A DNA stretch of 64,000 nucleotides. Source: Bacteroidaceae bacterium. Its GTDB lineage: Bacteria; Bacteroidota; Bacteroidia; Bacteroidales; Bacteroidaceae. Below, in pieces: positions 7,128 through 15,737 of this stretch. Both the position numbers and the translations under genes were made by a program. Under the pieces are notes generated by a model. It worked only from the letters and a program-made list of their open reading frames with translations, did no database searches and had not been told where the DNA came from. The stretch covers positions 1 through 64,000 of the forward strand of contig JAFXTO010000010.1 of the NCBI GenBank assembly GCA_017535725.1. The letters run 5' to 3'. Each line of letters opens with the position of its first letter. Position 1 is the first letter of the stretch.

Positions 7128-8069
7128 ATGGAAAAGAATTCAAAGATTTATGTGGCAGGCCACCGGGGCATGGTGGGCAGCGCTATAGTGAGGGAACTGC
7201 AGAGGCAGGGCTATCATCATTTGGTGTTACGGACTCATCGGGAGTTGGATCTCACGAGACAGGATCAGGTGGAGACCTTCTTTGAGCAGGAGAAGCCGGA
7301 GTATGTGTTTCTTGCTGCGGCGAAGGTTGGCGGCATTGTGGCCAACCAATCCGCGCTGGCGGACTTCATGTACGACAACATGATTCTGGAGATGAACGTG
7401 ATACATGCTGCATGGAAGAATGGCTGCAAGAAACTGGAGTTCCTGGGGTCGTCGTGTATCTATCCGAGGATGGCACCACAGCCGATGCCTGAGTCCTGTC
7501 TGCTCACGGGTGAGCTGGAGAAGACCAACGAAGCGTATGCACTGGCGAAAATCAGCGGCCTGAAGTATTGTGAGTTCCTGAACAGGCAATATGGAACGGA
7601 TTATATTAGCGTGATGCCGACGAACCTCTATGGCCCGAATGACAATTATCATCCAGAGCATAGCCACGTCTTGCCTGCGCTGATTCGAAGATTCCATGAG
7701 GCCAAAGAAGCTGGACTGAAGGAGGTTACTTGCTGGGGCGATGGCTCGCCGTTGCGGGAATTCCTCTATGTGGATGACCTGGCGAACCTGTGTGTGTTCC
7801 TGATGAACAACTATAGTGGGAACGAAACGGTGAATGCCGGCACGGGTAAGGAGCTAACCATCAAGGCGCTGACCGAACTGGTGGCAAAGGTTATCGGTTA
7901 TGAGGGCGAGATAAAGTGGGATACGACTCGGCCCAACGGAACTCCACGGAAGTTGCTGGATGTATCCAAGGCTGCTGCCTTGGGGTGGAAGTACAAAACG
8001 GAACTGGAGGAAGGTATCCGGCTGTCGTACCAGGACTTCCTGAACAATCCTATGCGGGCGGAGAGGTGA
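7128..8069 (+). CDS. fcl: GDP-L-fucose synthase
   Basis: The 313-residue product is an NADP-dependent short-chain dehydrogenase/epimerase that turns GDP-4-keto-6-deoxymannose into GDP-L-fucose. Visible features: Rossmann motif GHRGMVGS (11-18), catalytic SSC at 108-110, and YxxxK with Tyr137 and Lys141. LREFLYVDDLANLCVFL in the C-terminal half is typical of the family. Length equals that of E. coli Fcl (about 320). The usual partner GDP-mannose 4,6-dehydratase (gmd) is not in the window. Cotranscription with the upstream fusion gene is likely. Confidence 0.93.
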   Translation: MEKNSKIYVAGHRGMVGSAIVRELQRQGYHHLVLRTHRELDLTRQDQVETFFEQEKPEYVFLAAAKVGGIVANQSALADFMYDNMILEMNVIHAAWKNGCKKLEFLGSSCIYPRMAPQPMPESCLLTGELEKTNEAYALAKISGLKYCEFLNRQYGTDYISVMPTNLYGPNDNYHPEHSHVLPALIRRFHEAKEAGLKEVTCWGDGSPLREFLYVDDLANLCVFLMNNYSGNETVNAGTGKELTIKALTELVAKVIGYEGEIKWDTTRPNGTPRKLLDVSKAAALGWKYKTELEEGIRLSYQDFLNNPMRAER

Positions 8070-8170
8070 CGAGTTGATGGGTTTGTGAGGGGAAAAGTGA
8101 AAAACGAAAAGTTAAAAAGAAAGAAAATGGGTGGATTTGGTACACCTTAATAAATAAAAGTGGCGAAACA

Positions 8171-8202
8171 TTTGGGCTTCTAAAGGATTTGAAGTATATT
8201 TG
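8171..8202 (+). promoter_or_regulatory. Promoter of pgi
   Basis: TTTG at 8171-8174, 20 bases, then TATATTTG at 8195-8202. This is a full match to the Bacteroidetes primary-sigma consensus (TTTG-N19-20-TAnnTTTG), 43 bases before the pgi start. Confidence 0.8.
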
Positions 8203-8245
8203 CGCTCGAAATCATTAAATAAGTATCTCTTTCAATAACAACAAC

Positions 8246-9586
8246 ATGCTTAAACTCGACATTACCAAGACCGCTCCCTTCGTGAGCGCAGAGACTATCA
8301 ATGGTTATGCATCCCGCGTGGCCGCTGTACAGAAGACCCTGGAGTTAGGCACCTGCCCAGGCAATGATTTCCTCGGATGGCTACATCTGCCCACCAGCAT
8401 TACACCTGAGTTTTTGGCAGATATCAAGGCTACCGCTGCCACGCTCCGTAAGGAGTGCGATGCTGTGGTCGTAGCTGGCATCGGCGGCAGTTATCTGGGT
8501 GCCAAGGCCGTCATCGAAGCGCTCAGCAGCAGCTTTGAGTGGCTGGCACGTGATGGCAAGTCTCCCGCCATTCTCTTCGCAGGAAACAACATCGGAGAGG
8601 ACTACCTCTATGAACTCACCAGCTATCTCCGCAACAAGCGTTTCGGCGTTATCAATATTTCCAAGTCCGGCACCACGACAGAAACAGCTCTCGCTTTCCG
8701 TCTGCTGAAGAAGCAGTGTGAGGAGCAGTGCGGTAAGGAGGTGGCCAAGAAGGTTATTGTGGCCATCACGGATGCCAAGCGCGGTGCAGCTCGCACATGT
8801 GCCGACAAGGAAGGCTACAAGAGCTATATCATCCCCGACAATGTGGGTGGCCGTTTCTCGGTGCTGACACCTGTAGGTCTCCTGCCTATTGCCGTGGCTG
8901 GTTTCGATATTGAACAGTTGGTACGTGGTGCGCAGGACATGGAGCGTCAGACTGCAGAAGGCACTCCCTTCGAGAATAATCCAGCTGCCGTCTATGCTGC
9001 TACTCGCCACGCACTCTATACTTCCGGCAAGAAGATAGAAATACTGGCTAACTACCAGCCCAAGCTCCATTATATCGGAGAATGGTGGAAGCAGCTCTAC
9101 GGCGAGAGCGAGGGTAAGGATGGCAAGGGATTGTTCCCCGCCAGCGTGGATCTCACCACCGACCTCCATTCCATGGGACAGTGGATTCAAGCGGGCGAAC
9201 GTACCATCTTCGAGACGGTCATCAGCGTGGAGGCACCCAAGTACAGCCTGCTCTTCCCCTCGGACGAAGAGAATCTCGATGGTCTGAACTTCCTGGCTGG
9301 AAAGCGTGTGGATGAGGTGAACAAGATGGCTGAGCTCGGCACACAGCTGGCTCACGTGGATGGTGGAGTTCCCAATATCCGCATTGCCATTGATTGTTTG
9401 GACGAGTATCATCTGGGTCAGCTTATCTACTTCTTTGAACTGGGCTGTGGCATTCACTGCAATCTGCTTGGTGTCAATGCTTTCAACCAGCCTGGAGTGG
9501 AAGCATACAAGAAGAATATGTTCGCCCTGCTCGGCAAGCCAGGGTATGAGAAGGAGACTGAAGCAATTCAGGCTCGACTGAAATGA
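8246..9586 (+). CDS. pgi: Glucose-6-phosphate isomerase
   Basis: The 446-residue protein interconverts glucose-6-phosphate and fructose-6-phosphate in the cytoplasm. It shows the PGI signature [13 protein letters not shown], an N-terminal [13 protein letters not shown] phosphate-binding segment, [14 protein letters not shown], and [19 protein letters not shown]. The length is that of the short bacterial type (about 445), not the 550-residue E. coli type. A consensus promoter precedes it, and its stop overlaps the start of the next gene as ATGA, so the two are translationally coupled. Confidence 0.97.
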   Translation: MLKLDITKTAPFVSAETINGYASRVAAVQKTLELGTCPGNDFLGWLHLPTSITPEFLADIKATAATLRKECDAVVVAGIGGSYLGAKAVIEALSSSFEWLARDGKSPAILFAGNNIGEDYLYELTSYLRNKRFGVINISKSGTTTETALAFRLLKKQCEEQCGKEVAKKVIVAITDAKRGAARTCADKEGYKSYIIPDNVGGRFSVLTPVGLLPIAVAGFDIEQLVRGAQDMERQTAEGTPFENNPAAVYAATRHALYTSGKKIEILANYQPKLHYIGEWWKQLYGESEGKDGKGLFPASVDLTTDLHSMGQWIQAGERTIFETVISVEAPKYSLLFPSDEENLDGLNFLAGKRVDEVNKMAELGTQLAHVDGGVPNIRIAIDCLDEYHLGQLIYFFELGCGIHCNLLGVNAFNQPGVEAYKKNMFALLGKPGYEKETEAIQARLK

Positions 9587-10326
9587 TGAGCGAATCAACA
9601 CACCAGCCGCTCTCTTCCAAGTTGGGAGAGAGCGGTGGTGCTGCTATCAAGGCTGTCTTGTTCGACATGGATGGTGTGCTGTTTGACAGCATGCCTGGTC
9701 ATGCCTACGCTTGGGCAAAGGTGATGACAGAATATGGATTGCCGATGACTCCGGAGGATGCCTTTGAGAATGAGGGGCGCACGGGCATCGGCACCATCAG
9801 TATCTTCACGCAACGCTATTGGGGACGACCTGCTACGGTAGAGGAAGCAAATGAGCTCTACCGCCTAAAGACCATTGTCTTCAACGAATATATGGCTGCG
9901 CGTGGAGGGGAGGCACCTGAGATTCCCCATGTGGCTGATGTATTAAATAAGGTTCGCGCGCGTGGACTGATGCGGGTGCTGGTGACGGGATCTGCACAGC
10001 AGTCGTTGCTGAGCCGACTGGAAAAACACTATCCAGGACAGTTCTCCGCATCGCTCATGGTCACTGGTGACGACGTACGCTACGGCAAGCCAAATCCCGA
10101 ACCTTACCTCATGGGATTGAAGAAGGCAGGGATTACTGCGGATGAGGCTCTTGTTGTGGAGAATGCTCCTCTTGGTGTGCGTGCGGCCGTGGCTGCAGGT
10201 ATTCGAACGATAGCAGTCAATACTGGTCCCTTGCCGGATCACCTGCTTACGGACGAGGGAGCAACCTGGCTTTTCTCATCCATGCAAGAATTGTCTGAAG
10301 CGATAGATGACATCATCGGGGGTTGA
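9583..10326 (+). CDS. HAD-superfamily phosphatase/phosphomutase (beta-phosphoglucomutase-like)
   Basis: The 247-residue protein has the HAD motif [11 protein letters not shown] (nucleophile Asp28, general acid Asp30), motif II VTGS, and motif III/IV region [10 protein letters not shown] with VVENAPLGV. The helical cap between motifs I and II makes it a subfamily I enzyme of the phosphoglycolate phosphatase / beta-phosphoglucomutase group. Substrate is unknown. Overlap with pgi suggests a sugar-phosphate role. The first 20 residues ([10 protein letters not shown]...) are not part of the fold, so a later start is possible. Confidence 0.85.
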   Translation: MMSESTHQPLSSKLGESGGAAIKAVLFDMDGVLFDSMPGHAYAWAKVMTEYGLPMTPEDAFENEGRTGIGTISIFTQRYWGRPATVEEANELYRLKTIVFNEYMAARGGEAPEIPHVADVLNKVRARGLMRVLVTGSAQQSLLSRLEKHYPGQFSASLMVTGDDVRYGKPNPEPYLMGLKKAGITADEALVVENAPLGVRAAVAAGIRTIAVNTGPLPDHLLTDEGATWLFSSMQELSEAIDDIIGG

Positions 10327-10343
10327 TGACCAAGAGAGAAATA

Positions 10344-10430
10344 AATGAAAAATGAAAGAATGAAAAATGAAATATTTAAGTATCTCTTCGTATACCAAAC
10401 ATTTCATTTTTCATTCTTTCATTTTTCATT
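10344..10430. terminator. Bidirectional terminator with 30-bp perfect stem
   Basis: Bases 10344-10373 (aatgaaaaatgaaagaat and following) are the exact reverse complement of 10401-10430, with a 27-base loop. The arms are A- and T-rich on both strands and lie between the convergent HAD and GH43 genes. The right arm covers the GH43 stop codon. Confidence 0.6.
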
Positions 10431-11478
10431 TGTTACTAGGTTGAGGCCATCCATCTGCTGTCCAGCTGATAGGATATTGGATAAGTATGGCCGCACCGTT
10501 TTGTGTGGCACTATAACCATGACAGATGAAGATGTCCTCTCCGTTGAAGTTGTATGCAGCACAGTGGCCTGCGGCTTCCCATTCCTTCTTGTCACCTTCT
10601 AAGAATCGTGTGCCACCGCCCATGAGCATGTCCTTGCCCTCGCGGTCGAGGTACGGTCCGCTCACCTTCTTGCTGCGTCCTACGGCCACACGGTAGTTGC
10701 TCTTGGCTCCCCGGCAGCAGTAGTCCCATGATACAAAGAGATAGTAGTATTCGCCATGACGGAAGATGAATGGAGCCTCGATGGCATTGCGTCCGGCAAA
10801 GCGCGAGGTGGGGTTTTCAGAAGCATTGGGGTCGCCAGGACGATACCGGCGGGCGATGGTCACAGGTTGTGTGGCCAAGTGCATGGTGGAATCGAGGCGT
10901 GCCAGTTGTATGCCATCCCAGAAGGAGCCCCATACAAGCCAGGGGGTGTCTGTGTCGTCGATGACAAAGTTCGGGTCGATGGCGTTCCAGTTATCGCCTG
11001 AGGTGGTGCCGTCGGCATTGACTTTCCAGTCGTGCGAGGCTACGATGCATCCCTCATCCTTCCAGATATTGGCGGCTAACGAGCGACTGCTGAGCAGACC
11101 GATGGCAGAGCTGTTCTTGCCGAAGGTGGAGCAACTATAGGCCAGCCACCATCGGTCGTGCCATCGGATTACATCCGGTGCCCAAACATGAGCGCCGAAG
11201 CCGGGCACGGAGTCGGTAGTCCAACCAGGGATGACGGTCATCACTGGTTGTGGCAGCACGGTCCACGTCTTGCAATCCTTGGAAGTCATTTGTTGAATGC
11301 CCATTCCCGTAGCGTAGAGATAATAGGTATCTCCCTCTTTGGCCATCACCGGGTCATGAACCATTGGACGGTCTGTCTGGAATGCTTCGCGGTGGTGCCG
11401 TGGTCGGCGAGCTTCCTGTGCTGAGGTGGTGGAGATGAGGGCCATGAGTGCCCAGGTCAGAATCGTTCGTTTCTTCAT
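10426..11478 (-). CDS. Glycoside hydrolase family 43, probable arabinan endo-1,5-alpha-L-arabinosidase
   Basis: The 350-residue secreted enzyme has a signal peptide (MKKRTILTWALMALISTTSAQ) and a five-bladed propeller. Likely catalytic residues are the Asp in VHDPVMAKEG, the Asp in NAIDPNFVIDD, and the Glu in NAIEAPFIFRHGEYYYL. VWAPDVIRWHDRWWLAYSCS is typical of GH43 endo-arabinanases (subfamily 4/5 type). It would cut arabinan backbones in the periplasm or outside the cell. No SusCD pair is adjacent, so it is a stand-alone enzyme. The final codons run into the inverted-repeat terminator. Confidence 0.88.
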   Translation of the reverse strand: MKKRTILTWALMALISTTSAQEARRPRHHREAFQTDRPMVHDPVMAKEGDTYYLYATGMGIQQMTSKDCKTWTVLPQPVMTVIPGWTTDSVPGFGAHVWAPDVIRWHDRWWLAYSCSTFGKNSSAIGLLSSRSLAANIWKDEGCIVASHDWKVNADGTTSGDNWNAIDPNFVIDDTDTPWLVWGSFWDGIQLARLDSTMHLATQPVTIARRYRPGDPNASENPTSRFAGRNAIEAPFIFRHGEYYYLFVSWDYCCRGAKSNYRVAVGRSKKVSGPYLDREGKDMLMGGGTRFLEGDKKEWEAAGHCAAYNFNGEDIFICHGYSATQNGAAILIQYPISWTADGWPQPSNK

Positions 11479-11589
11479 TTTGGTTTGCGTTTAAAGTTTC
11501 TATTTATTGCTAAAAGTACATAGGTATCCGTCTCATTGCTTTATTGTTCTGCCTTACCCGGCTTACACCGAAAAGGCCAGATCATCTCC

Positions 11590-13839
11590 TTAGTCATAGA
11601 AATTCCAGGAGATGCCGAAGTGAATGCTGAGGGGATCGATGGGGTAGTGGGGACCCCAGAAATAGTTTCCTGTACCTTGGTTGAAGTGGGTGACGTTGAC
11701 GTAGCCTCGAACACGCTTGATGGCGAAGTTCGCATAGCCGTTGAGGATGGGATAATGACCAACCTTTGTGCGGGGTTGGGAGGCATCCTGAATGGCGAAC
11801 TGCTGGATGAAGGGAGCGTAGTCGGGGGCATAGTACTTGGTGAAATAGCGCATATCGACACCCAGTTCTACGCGCAGTACTTTGGCGATGTGGAAGACGA
11901 TATAGGGATTGGTGTAGAGGCTGATGGTGGGGAGGGGGAGGACATCCTGGTTGGTGGATGTTTGCCAGGTGACCTCGTTGTCCCAATGGAAAATGCCGAG
12001 CTTCAGTTCCTGCTTCAACGTGGCGCTGAGTACCTGGATGCTTCCACTCTGCTGACGCACCTCGACGTCGTGGGAGTAGGAACTGATGGTGGTACCGTCG
12101 GTGGCGTAGATGGGTGTGAGGAGGGTGGCGAAGTGGGTGTAGTTCGAGATATTCTCCATGCCGAAGCGGAGGCTGGTGTGCGTACGGTCGAAGGTGAGCT
12201 TGCCTTCGAGACGGGTGCGTGTCTCCTTGCTGAGGTCGTTGTCCCACCAGTGCGTCTGGCTGTGGAATTGGGAGAGGTAGAACGTGGGCGTGATGTTCTT
12301 GAAGAAAGCGTTGGCTTCCAGACGCACGGTGTCTCTTCCGAGGCGGAAGTTGAGGTCGGCATTGCCGTAGATATCCACGTCGCCTGCATCGGGACCTATC
12401 AGCCAGAATTCTGCCCCCGCATTGTAGTGGAGGGTGTGTCCCATTCTCTTGGCAATCTCACCACCCACTGAGATGTGGTTCTCGTTGAAGGTGTCGAAGA
12501 CGTCTGTCGTGTCGGTGGTGGCCAGGGATGGCTGCCTGAAATGCTTGAATTCATGGGTTCCAAAGAGGGTGATACCCGCCTTGGCCCACTTGTTGAATCC
12601 TTCGCGCAGTTGTACGCCGACGGTGTTCTTTATGCTCAGGGCCTTGGTCTCGTCGGTGAAGTCGGAATAGGATGAACGATAGTATGGGTCGTGGGAGAAA
12701 TACGTTGAAGAGACGCCACCGGAATTGACCGAATTCTCATGGAGCAGCCGCCTGACATGAAAGGTGTGGAGAAAGCTGGTGACGGGAATGAACTCTTGTG
12801 GAGTCACTTGCTCGCTCTGCCATTGTTGGCGCAGGGAGTCGAGGGTGAGGGACAGGCGGAGTGTGTCTGCCTTGATGACATCACGCAGGCTGTCTGATTT
12901 GATTCGCTGGAGGAGTTCTTTGTCCTCGGGCATGACTGGTTTCAGGCTGTCGGGTACTTCGAGGTCGCGGTAGATACCTACGTTGTAGCGGTGGGTGAGG
13001 AAGTAGGTGTGCGGGTCATTACGGTTGAAGACGCCATTAAGCAGGGTGGGGATATCACGACTGCCGTAGCGCTGTGGAAAGCTCTGAGGGTTCGTGATGT
13101 ACTCATCTTTCTCGATACCACCGTTCTCACTCATCTTCAGATGTTCCCACGAAGCCATCGCGTGCATTTCGTATTGCTCTCCTCGGTAGTAACCGAACAA
13201 CGTTCCTCCGAACTGGGAGTTATGCTGGTTCATGTAGTAACCGCGGCCGTAGAGATAATCAATCTTGAAGCCGAGGGCTGCACGTTTGTTGATGTTCGTG
13301 GCGAAGTACGCTCTGAAACGGTCCTGGCCATTTTCGCGGGTACCGCAGGTGTGGTACTGCAGGTTGGTAAGGGGTGATTTCGTGTTGGTGAAGAGCAGAC
13401 TGCCAGGTTCGGTGTGGAAATAGTCAAAGGGCTGCACGAACAAGAACTCACTAATAATATCTCGGTCCAGGAAGTTGAACGCCAGGCGCGGAGAACCGAA
13501 GTTGCCGAGAATGCTGTACTCTCCATGTAACCCCTCGGTGGCGTTAAAGTTCTGAAAGAGATGGGGTAGGGTGTCGTTGTATTCCTCTGGGATGACGGTT
13601 CCTAACCGTTCGTCGATGCGCCATTGGAAGAATTCGGTGGGCACCCACTTGTCGACCTTGGAGGTGTCACGTCCCCAGGTGCTTCGTTGCAGTCCGTCCT
13701 CGCCGGAGGTTCCATCATCCATGCCGTTTCCGAAGCCACCGCCGAAAGAGTTGCCCATATTACCGAGAACATCTTGTGCCCGCAAGGAATTTTGCAGGCA
13801 CAGGAATAGCAATATGAATATGGGCTTTAGGCGGGACAC
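11590..13839 (-). CDS. Putative porin (Porin_10-type outer-membrane beta-barrel)
   Basis: The protein has WGRDTSKVDKWVPTEFFQW, FNATEGLHGEYSILGNFGSP and many alternating aromatic strands ending in HFGISWNFYD, as in the Bacteroidetes putative porin family (PF14121). The longest frame (to 14082, 830 residues) reads through an octamer minisatellite that encodes a meaningless FNLSTFQP repeat. I therefore place the start at the GTG at 13839, giving a signal peptide SRLKPIFILLFLCLQNSLRAQ and 749 residues. A TTG six to nine codons later is possible. It would form a general or substrate-specific pore. The start is the uncertain part. Confidence 0.82.
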   Translation of the reverse strand: MSRLKPIFILLFLCLQNSLRAQDVLGNMGNSFGGGFGNGMDDGTSGEDGLQRSTWGRDTSKVDKWVPTEFFQWRIDERLGTVIPEEYNDTLPHLFQNFNATEGLHGEYSILGNFGSPRLAFNFLDRDIISEFLFVQPFDYFHTEPGSLLFTNTKSPLTNLQYHTCGTRENGQDRFRAYFATNINKRAALGFKIDYLYGRGYYMNQHNSQFGGTLFGYYRGEQYEMHAMASWEHLKMSENGGIEKDEYITNPQSFPQRYGSRDIPTLLNGVFNRNDPHTYFLTHRYNVGIYRDLEVPDSLKPVMPEDKELLQRIKSDSLRDVIKADTLRLSLTLDSLRQQWQSEQVTPQEFIPVTSFLHTFHVRRLLHENSVNSGGVSSTYFSHDPYYRSSYSDFTDETKALSIKNTVGVQLREGFNKWAKAGITLFGTHEFKHFRQPSLATTDTTDVFDTFNENHISVGGEIAKRMGHTLHYNAGAEFWLIGPDAGDVDIYGNADLNFRLGRDTVRLEANAFFKNITPTFYLSQFHSQTHWWDNDLSKETRTRLEGKLTFDRTHTSLRFGMENISNYTHFATLLTPIYATDGTTISSYSHDVEVRQQSGSIQVLSATLKQELKLGIFHWDNEVTWQTSTNQDVLPLPTISLYTNPYIVFHIAKVLRVELGVDMRYFTKYYAPDYAPFIQQFAIQDASQPRTKVGHYPILNGYANFAIKRVRGYVNVTHFNQGTGNYFWGPHYPIDPLSIHFGISWNFYD

Positions 13840-13843
13840 GGGG

Positions 13844-14007
13844 AACGTTGAAAGGTTGAAAGGTTGAAAGGTTGAAAGGTTGAAAGGTTGAAAGGTTGAA
13901 AGGTTGAAACGTTGAAAGGTTGAAAGGTTGAAAGGTTGAAAGGTTGAAACGTTGAAAGGTTGAAAGGTTGAAAGGTTGAAAGGTTGAAACGTTGAAAGGT
14001 TGAAACG
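13844..14007 (+). repeat. 8-bp minisatellite ttgaaa(g/c)g, about 20 copies, upstream of the porin
   Basis: Tandem ttgaaagg and ttgaaacg octamers run without interruption up to the porin start. Because 8 is not a multiple of 3, copy-number change shifts any frame reading through it; three units give an 8-residue repeat. Related gttgaaa(n) stretches occur at 14085-14115, 16840-16905, 19641-19720, 20148-20210 and 48672-48830. Confidence 0.9.
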
Positions 14008-14069
14008 TGGCGGTCGATTATTTTTTCGTAATAACGTAATAACGAGACAACGGAATAACGTGATAACGA
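14001..14069 (+). repeat. Composite dispersed repeat (gtggcgg(t/c)cgattattt plus ataacg units), copy 1
   Basis: tgaaacgtggcggtcgatta is followed by a run of (n)ataacg units such as cgtaataacgtaataacg and gtgataacga. A second copy with the same order lies at 48812-48881. They share most bases over about 70 positions. Confidence 0.8.
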
Positions 14070-14122
14070 GGGCTCTCCTCAATTTTCAACGTTTCAACGT
14101 TTCAACATTTCAACTTTATCGG

Positions 14123-14665
14123 TTACTGGGCGGCGGTGAGTTCCATTCCTTTTCTCAATGCTTCCTCGTTGGCAGGGATGAGGTCGTGGTGGCGAGCGGG
14201 CAAGGTCTTACGCAACGCCTTCAGCACATTCTCCACCTGAACGATGGGATGCAGTCCGAGCAGCGAGCCAAGGACTATCATGTTGAAACCTTTGGGGTTT
14301 CCCATTTCGGCAGCAACGTCCATCGCATTGATCTCATGGATGTTAATGTCCGTGCGTTGGGGTGGAATGCTGATGCCGTAGCCATCGTAGATGAGAGTTC
14401 CTCCGGGCTTGATTTTCGACTCGAACTTCTCGAGGGAAGGTTGGTTGAGGATGATGGCGGTATCAAACGTGCTGACGATGGGCGAACTGATGCGCTGGTC
14501 AGAGACGATGACGGTGACATTGGCTGTGCCACCTCGCTGTTCAGGACCGTAGGCTGGCATCCACGATACTTCCTTACCTTCCATGAGTGCGCTGTAGGCG
14601 AGAATCTTACCCATGGAGAGGACTCCTTGTCCGCCAAAGCCTGCTATGATGATTTCTTGAGTCAT
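14123..14665 (-). CDS. korC: 2-oxoglutarate/2-oxoacid:ferredoxin oxidoreductase, gamma subunit
   Basis: The 180-residue protein starts with the glycine-rich motif EIIIAGFGGQGVLSMGKIL and contains MPAYGPEQRGGTANVTV, both diagnostic of the gamma domain of ferredoxin-dependent 2-oxoacid oxidoreductases. It is the last gene of a minus-strand cluster with the B, A and ferredoxin-like subunits. The complex oxidatively decarboxylates a 2-oxoacid (2-oxoglutarate by analogy with Bacteroidales Kor), forming acyl-CoA and reduced ferredoxin, or runs in reverse. Substrate specificity is inferred, not seen. Confidence 0.9.
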   Translation of the reverse strand: MTQEIIIAGFGGQGVLSMGKILAYSALMEGKEVSWMPAYGPEQRGGTANVTVIVSDQRISSPIVSTFDTAIILNQPSLEKFESKIKPGGTLIYDGYGISIPPQRTDINIHEINAMDVAAEMGNPKGFNMIVLGSLLGLHPIVQVENVLKALRKTLPARHHDLIPANEEALRKGMELTAAQ

Positions 14666-14745
14666 GTTCTGGATTTAATGATTTAATAATTTTATATTTA
14701 AGGATTGAGGGCAGACAATCTTTAAATCCTCAAATCCTGAAATTT

Positions 14746-15507
14746 TTAAATACTCTTGAGGTCTCCGAGGTGGTAGTATTCGAACATGTGTTCTTCCATC
14801 CATTGGTTTGCCTCGATGGGTGTCTTCTTCCAGCCGGAGGAACAGGTGCTGACGATTTCCACAAGCGAGCTACCACGGCGATTGACGGAGTTCTCGAATG
14901 CCTGACGGATAGCGCGCTTGGCTTTTCGGATGGCGGCTACGGAGTGGACGCTTTGGCGCGAGACGAAGCATGTTCCTTCAAGGGTGGCGGCAATCTCTGT
15001 GATTTTCAGGGGGTAACCGTGGAGGTCAGCCTGACGGCCATAGGGGCAGGTTGCCGTTTTCATGCCCATCAGGGTGGTGGGAGCCATCTGTCCGCCCGTC
15101 ATGCCATAGATGGCATTGTTGATGAAGATGATAGCAATGTTCTCACCGCGGTTAAGGGCATGGATTGTCTCGGCTGTTCCTATGCAGGCGAGGTCTCCGT
15201 CGCCTTGGTAGGTGAAGACGAGGCGGTCGGGCCACAGACGCTTGATGGCTGTTGCGATGGCGGGGGCACGTCCGTGGGCGGCTTCCTGCCAGTCGATGTC
15301 AATGTACTTGTAGGCGAAGACGGCACAGCCGACGGGCGAAACGCCGACGGCTTTCTCCTCAATGCCCATTTCCTCGATGACCTCGGCGATGAGCTTGTGA
15401 ACCACACCGTGGCTACAGCCAGGGCAATAGTGCATATCGGTGTCATTGAGGAGGGTTGGCTTCTTGTAGACCAGATTCTCTGGAGCTATGATATCATTTC
15501 TTTCCAT
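14746..15507 (-). CDS. korB: 2-oxoglutarate/2-oxoacid:ferredoxin oxidoreductase, beta (TPP-binding) subunit
   Basis: The start is set at MERNDIIAPENLVYKKP; the open frame runs 25 codons further up but that stretch overlaps the small membrane-protein gene and lacks family similarity. Motifs: HYCPGCSHGVVHKL, then the thiamine-diphosphate motif GDGDLACIG...NNAIYGMTGGQMAPTT. Length of 253 residues suits the family. Acts with the alpha subunit at the active site. Gap to korC is 80 bases, which contain a short A/T repeat. Confidence 0.92.
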   Translation of the reverse strand: MERNDIIAPENLVYKKPTLLNDTDMHYCPGCSHGVVHKLIAEVIEEMGIEEKAVGVSPVGCAVFAYKYIDIDWQEAAHGRAPAIATAIKRLWPDRLVFTYQGDGDLACIGTAETIHALNRGENIAIIFINNAIYGMTGGQMAPTTLMGMKTATCPYGRQADLHGYPLKITEIAATLEGTCFVSRQSVHSVAAIRKAKRAIRQAFENSVNRRGSSLVEIVSTCSSGWKKTPIEANQWMEEHMFEYYHLGDLKSI

Positions 15508-15550
15508 GATGCGGAATGTGGGTGCTTGGTTTATGTCTATGGGGGACAAT

Positions 15551-15724
15551 TCAGAACATGAAGCGAATGAAGAACTCGACAATTTTCACCACCATGGCGA
15601 TGGCAATAACAATCCAGCCAATCAGGTGATGCGCGGGAAAGGCAAAATAGAGAACCACACCGATTAATGCCAGAAGCAAGAAGACGGTGTTGAGGTTATT
15701 GCGGAGTTGTTCGCGGTTCTGCAT
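15551..15724 (-). CDS. Small membrane protein inside the kor operon
   Basis: A 57-codon frame (ATG to TGA) lies between korA and korB on the same strand, 13 bases after korA and 43 before korB. It begins MQNREQLRNNLNTVFLLLAL and has two hydrophobic helices, about 13-28 (VFLLLALIGVVLYFAF) and 35-50 (IGWIVIAIAMVVKIV), joined by a short PAHH loop. The tight spacing and clean amphipathic start argue that it is real. It could be an accessory subunit that brings the soluble oxidoreductase to the membrane; that is a guess. No named family recognised. Confidence 0.75.
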   Translation of the reverse strand: MQNREQLRNNLNTVFLLLALIGVVLYFAFPAHHLIGWIVIAIAMVVKIVEFFIRFMF

Positions 15725-15737
15725 TGTTAATATGAAG

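Noticed and set aside
8381-9601. 406-residue open frame on the minus strand
   Set aside because: It is antisense to pgi over its whole length. It has no family pattern and arises from codon bias of the real gene.
11536-12471. 311-residue plus-strand frame opposite the porin
   Set aside because: Gly/Val/Glu-rich antisense product; the minus strand encodes a clear Porin_10 protein.
13839-14082. Porin N-terminal extension with FNLSTFQP repeats as a real domain
   Set aside because: The peptide repeat is the translation of an intergenic octamer minisatellite that also occurs at unrelated non-coding sites, and it precedes a good signal peptide.
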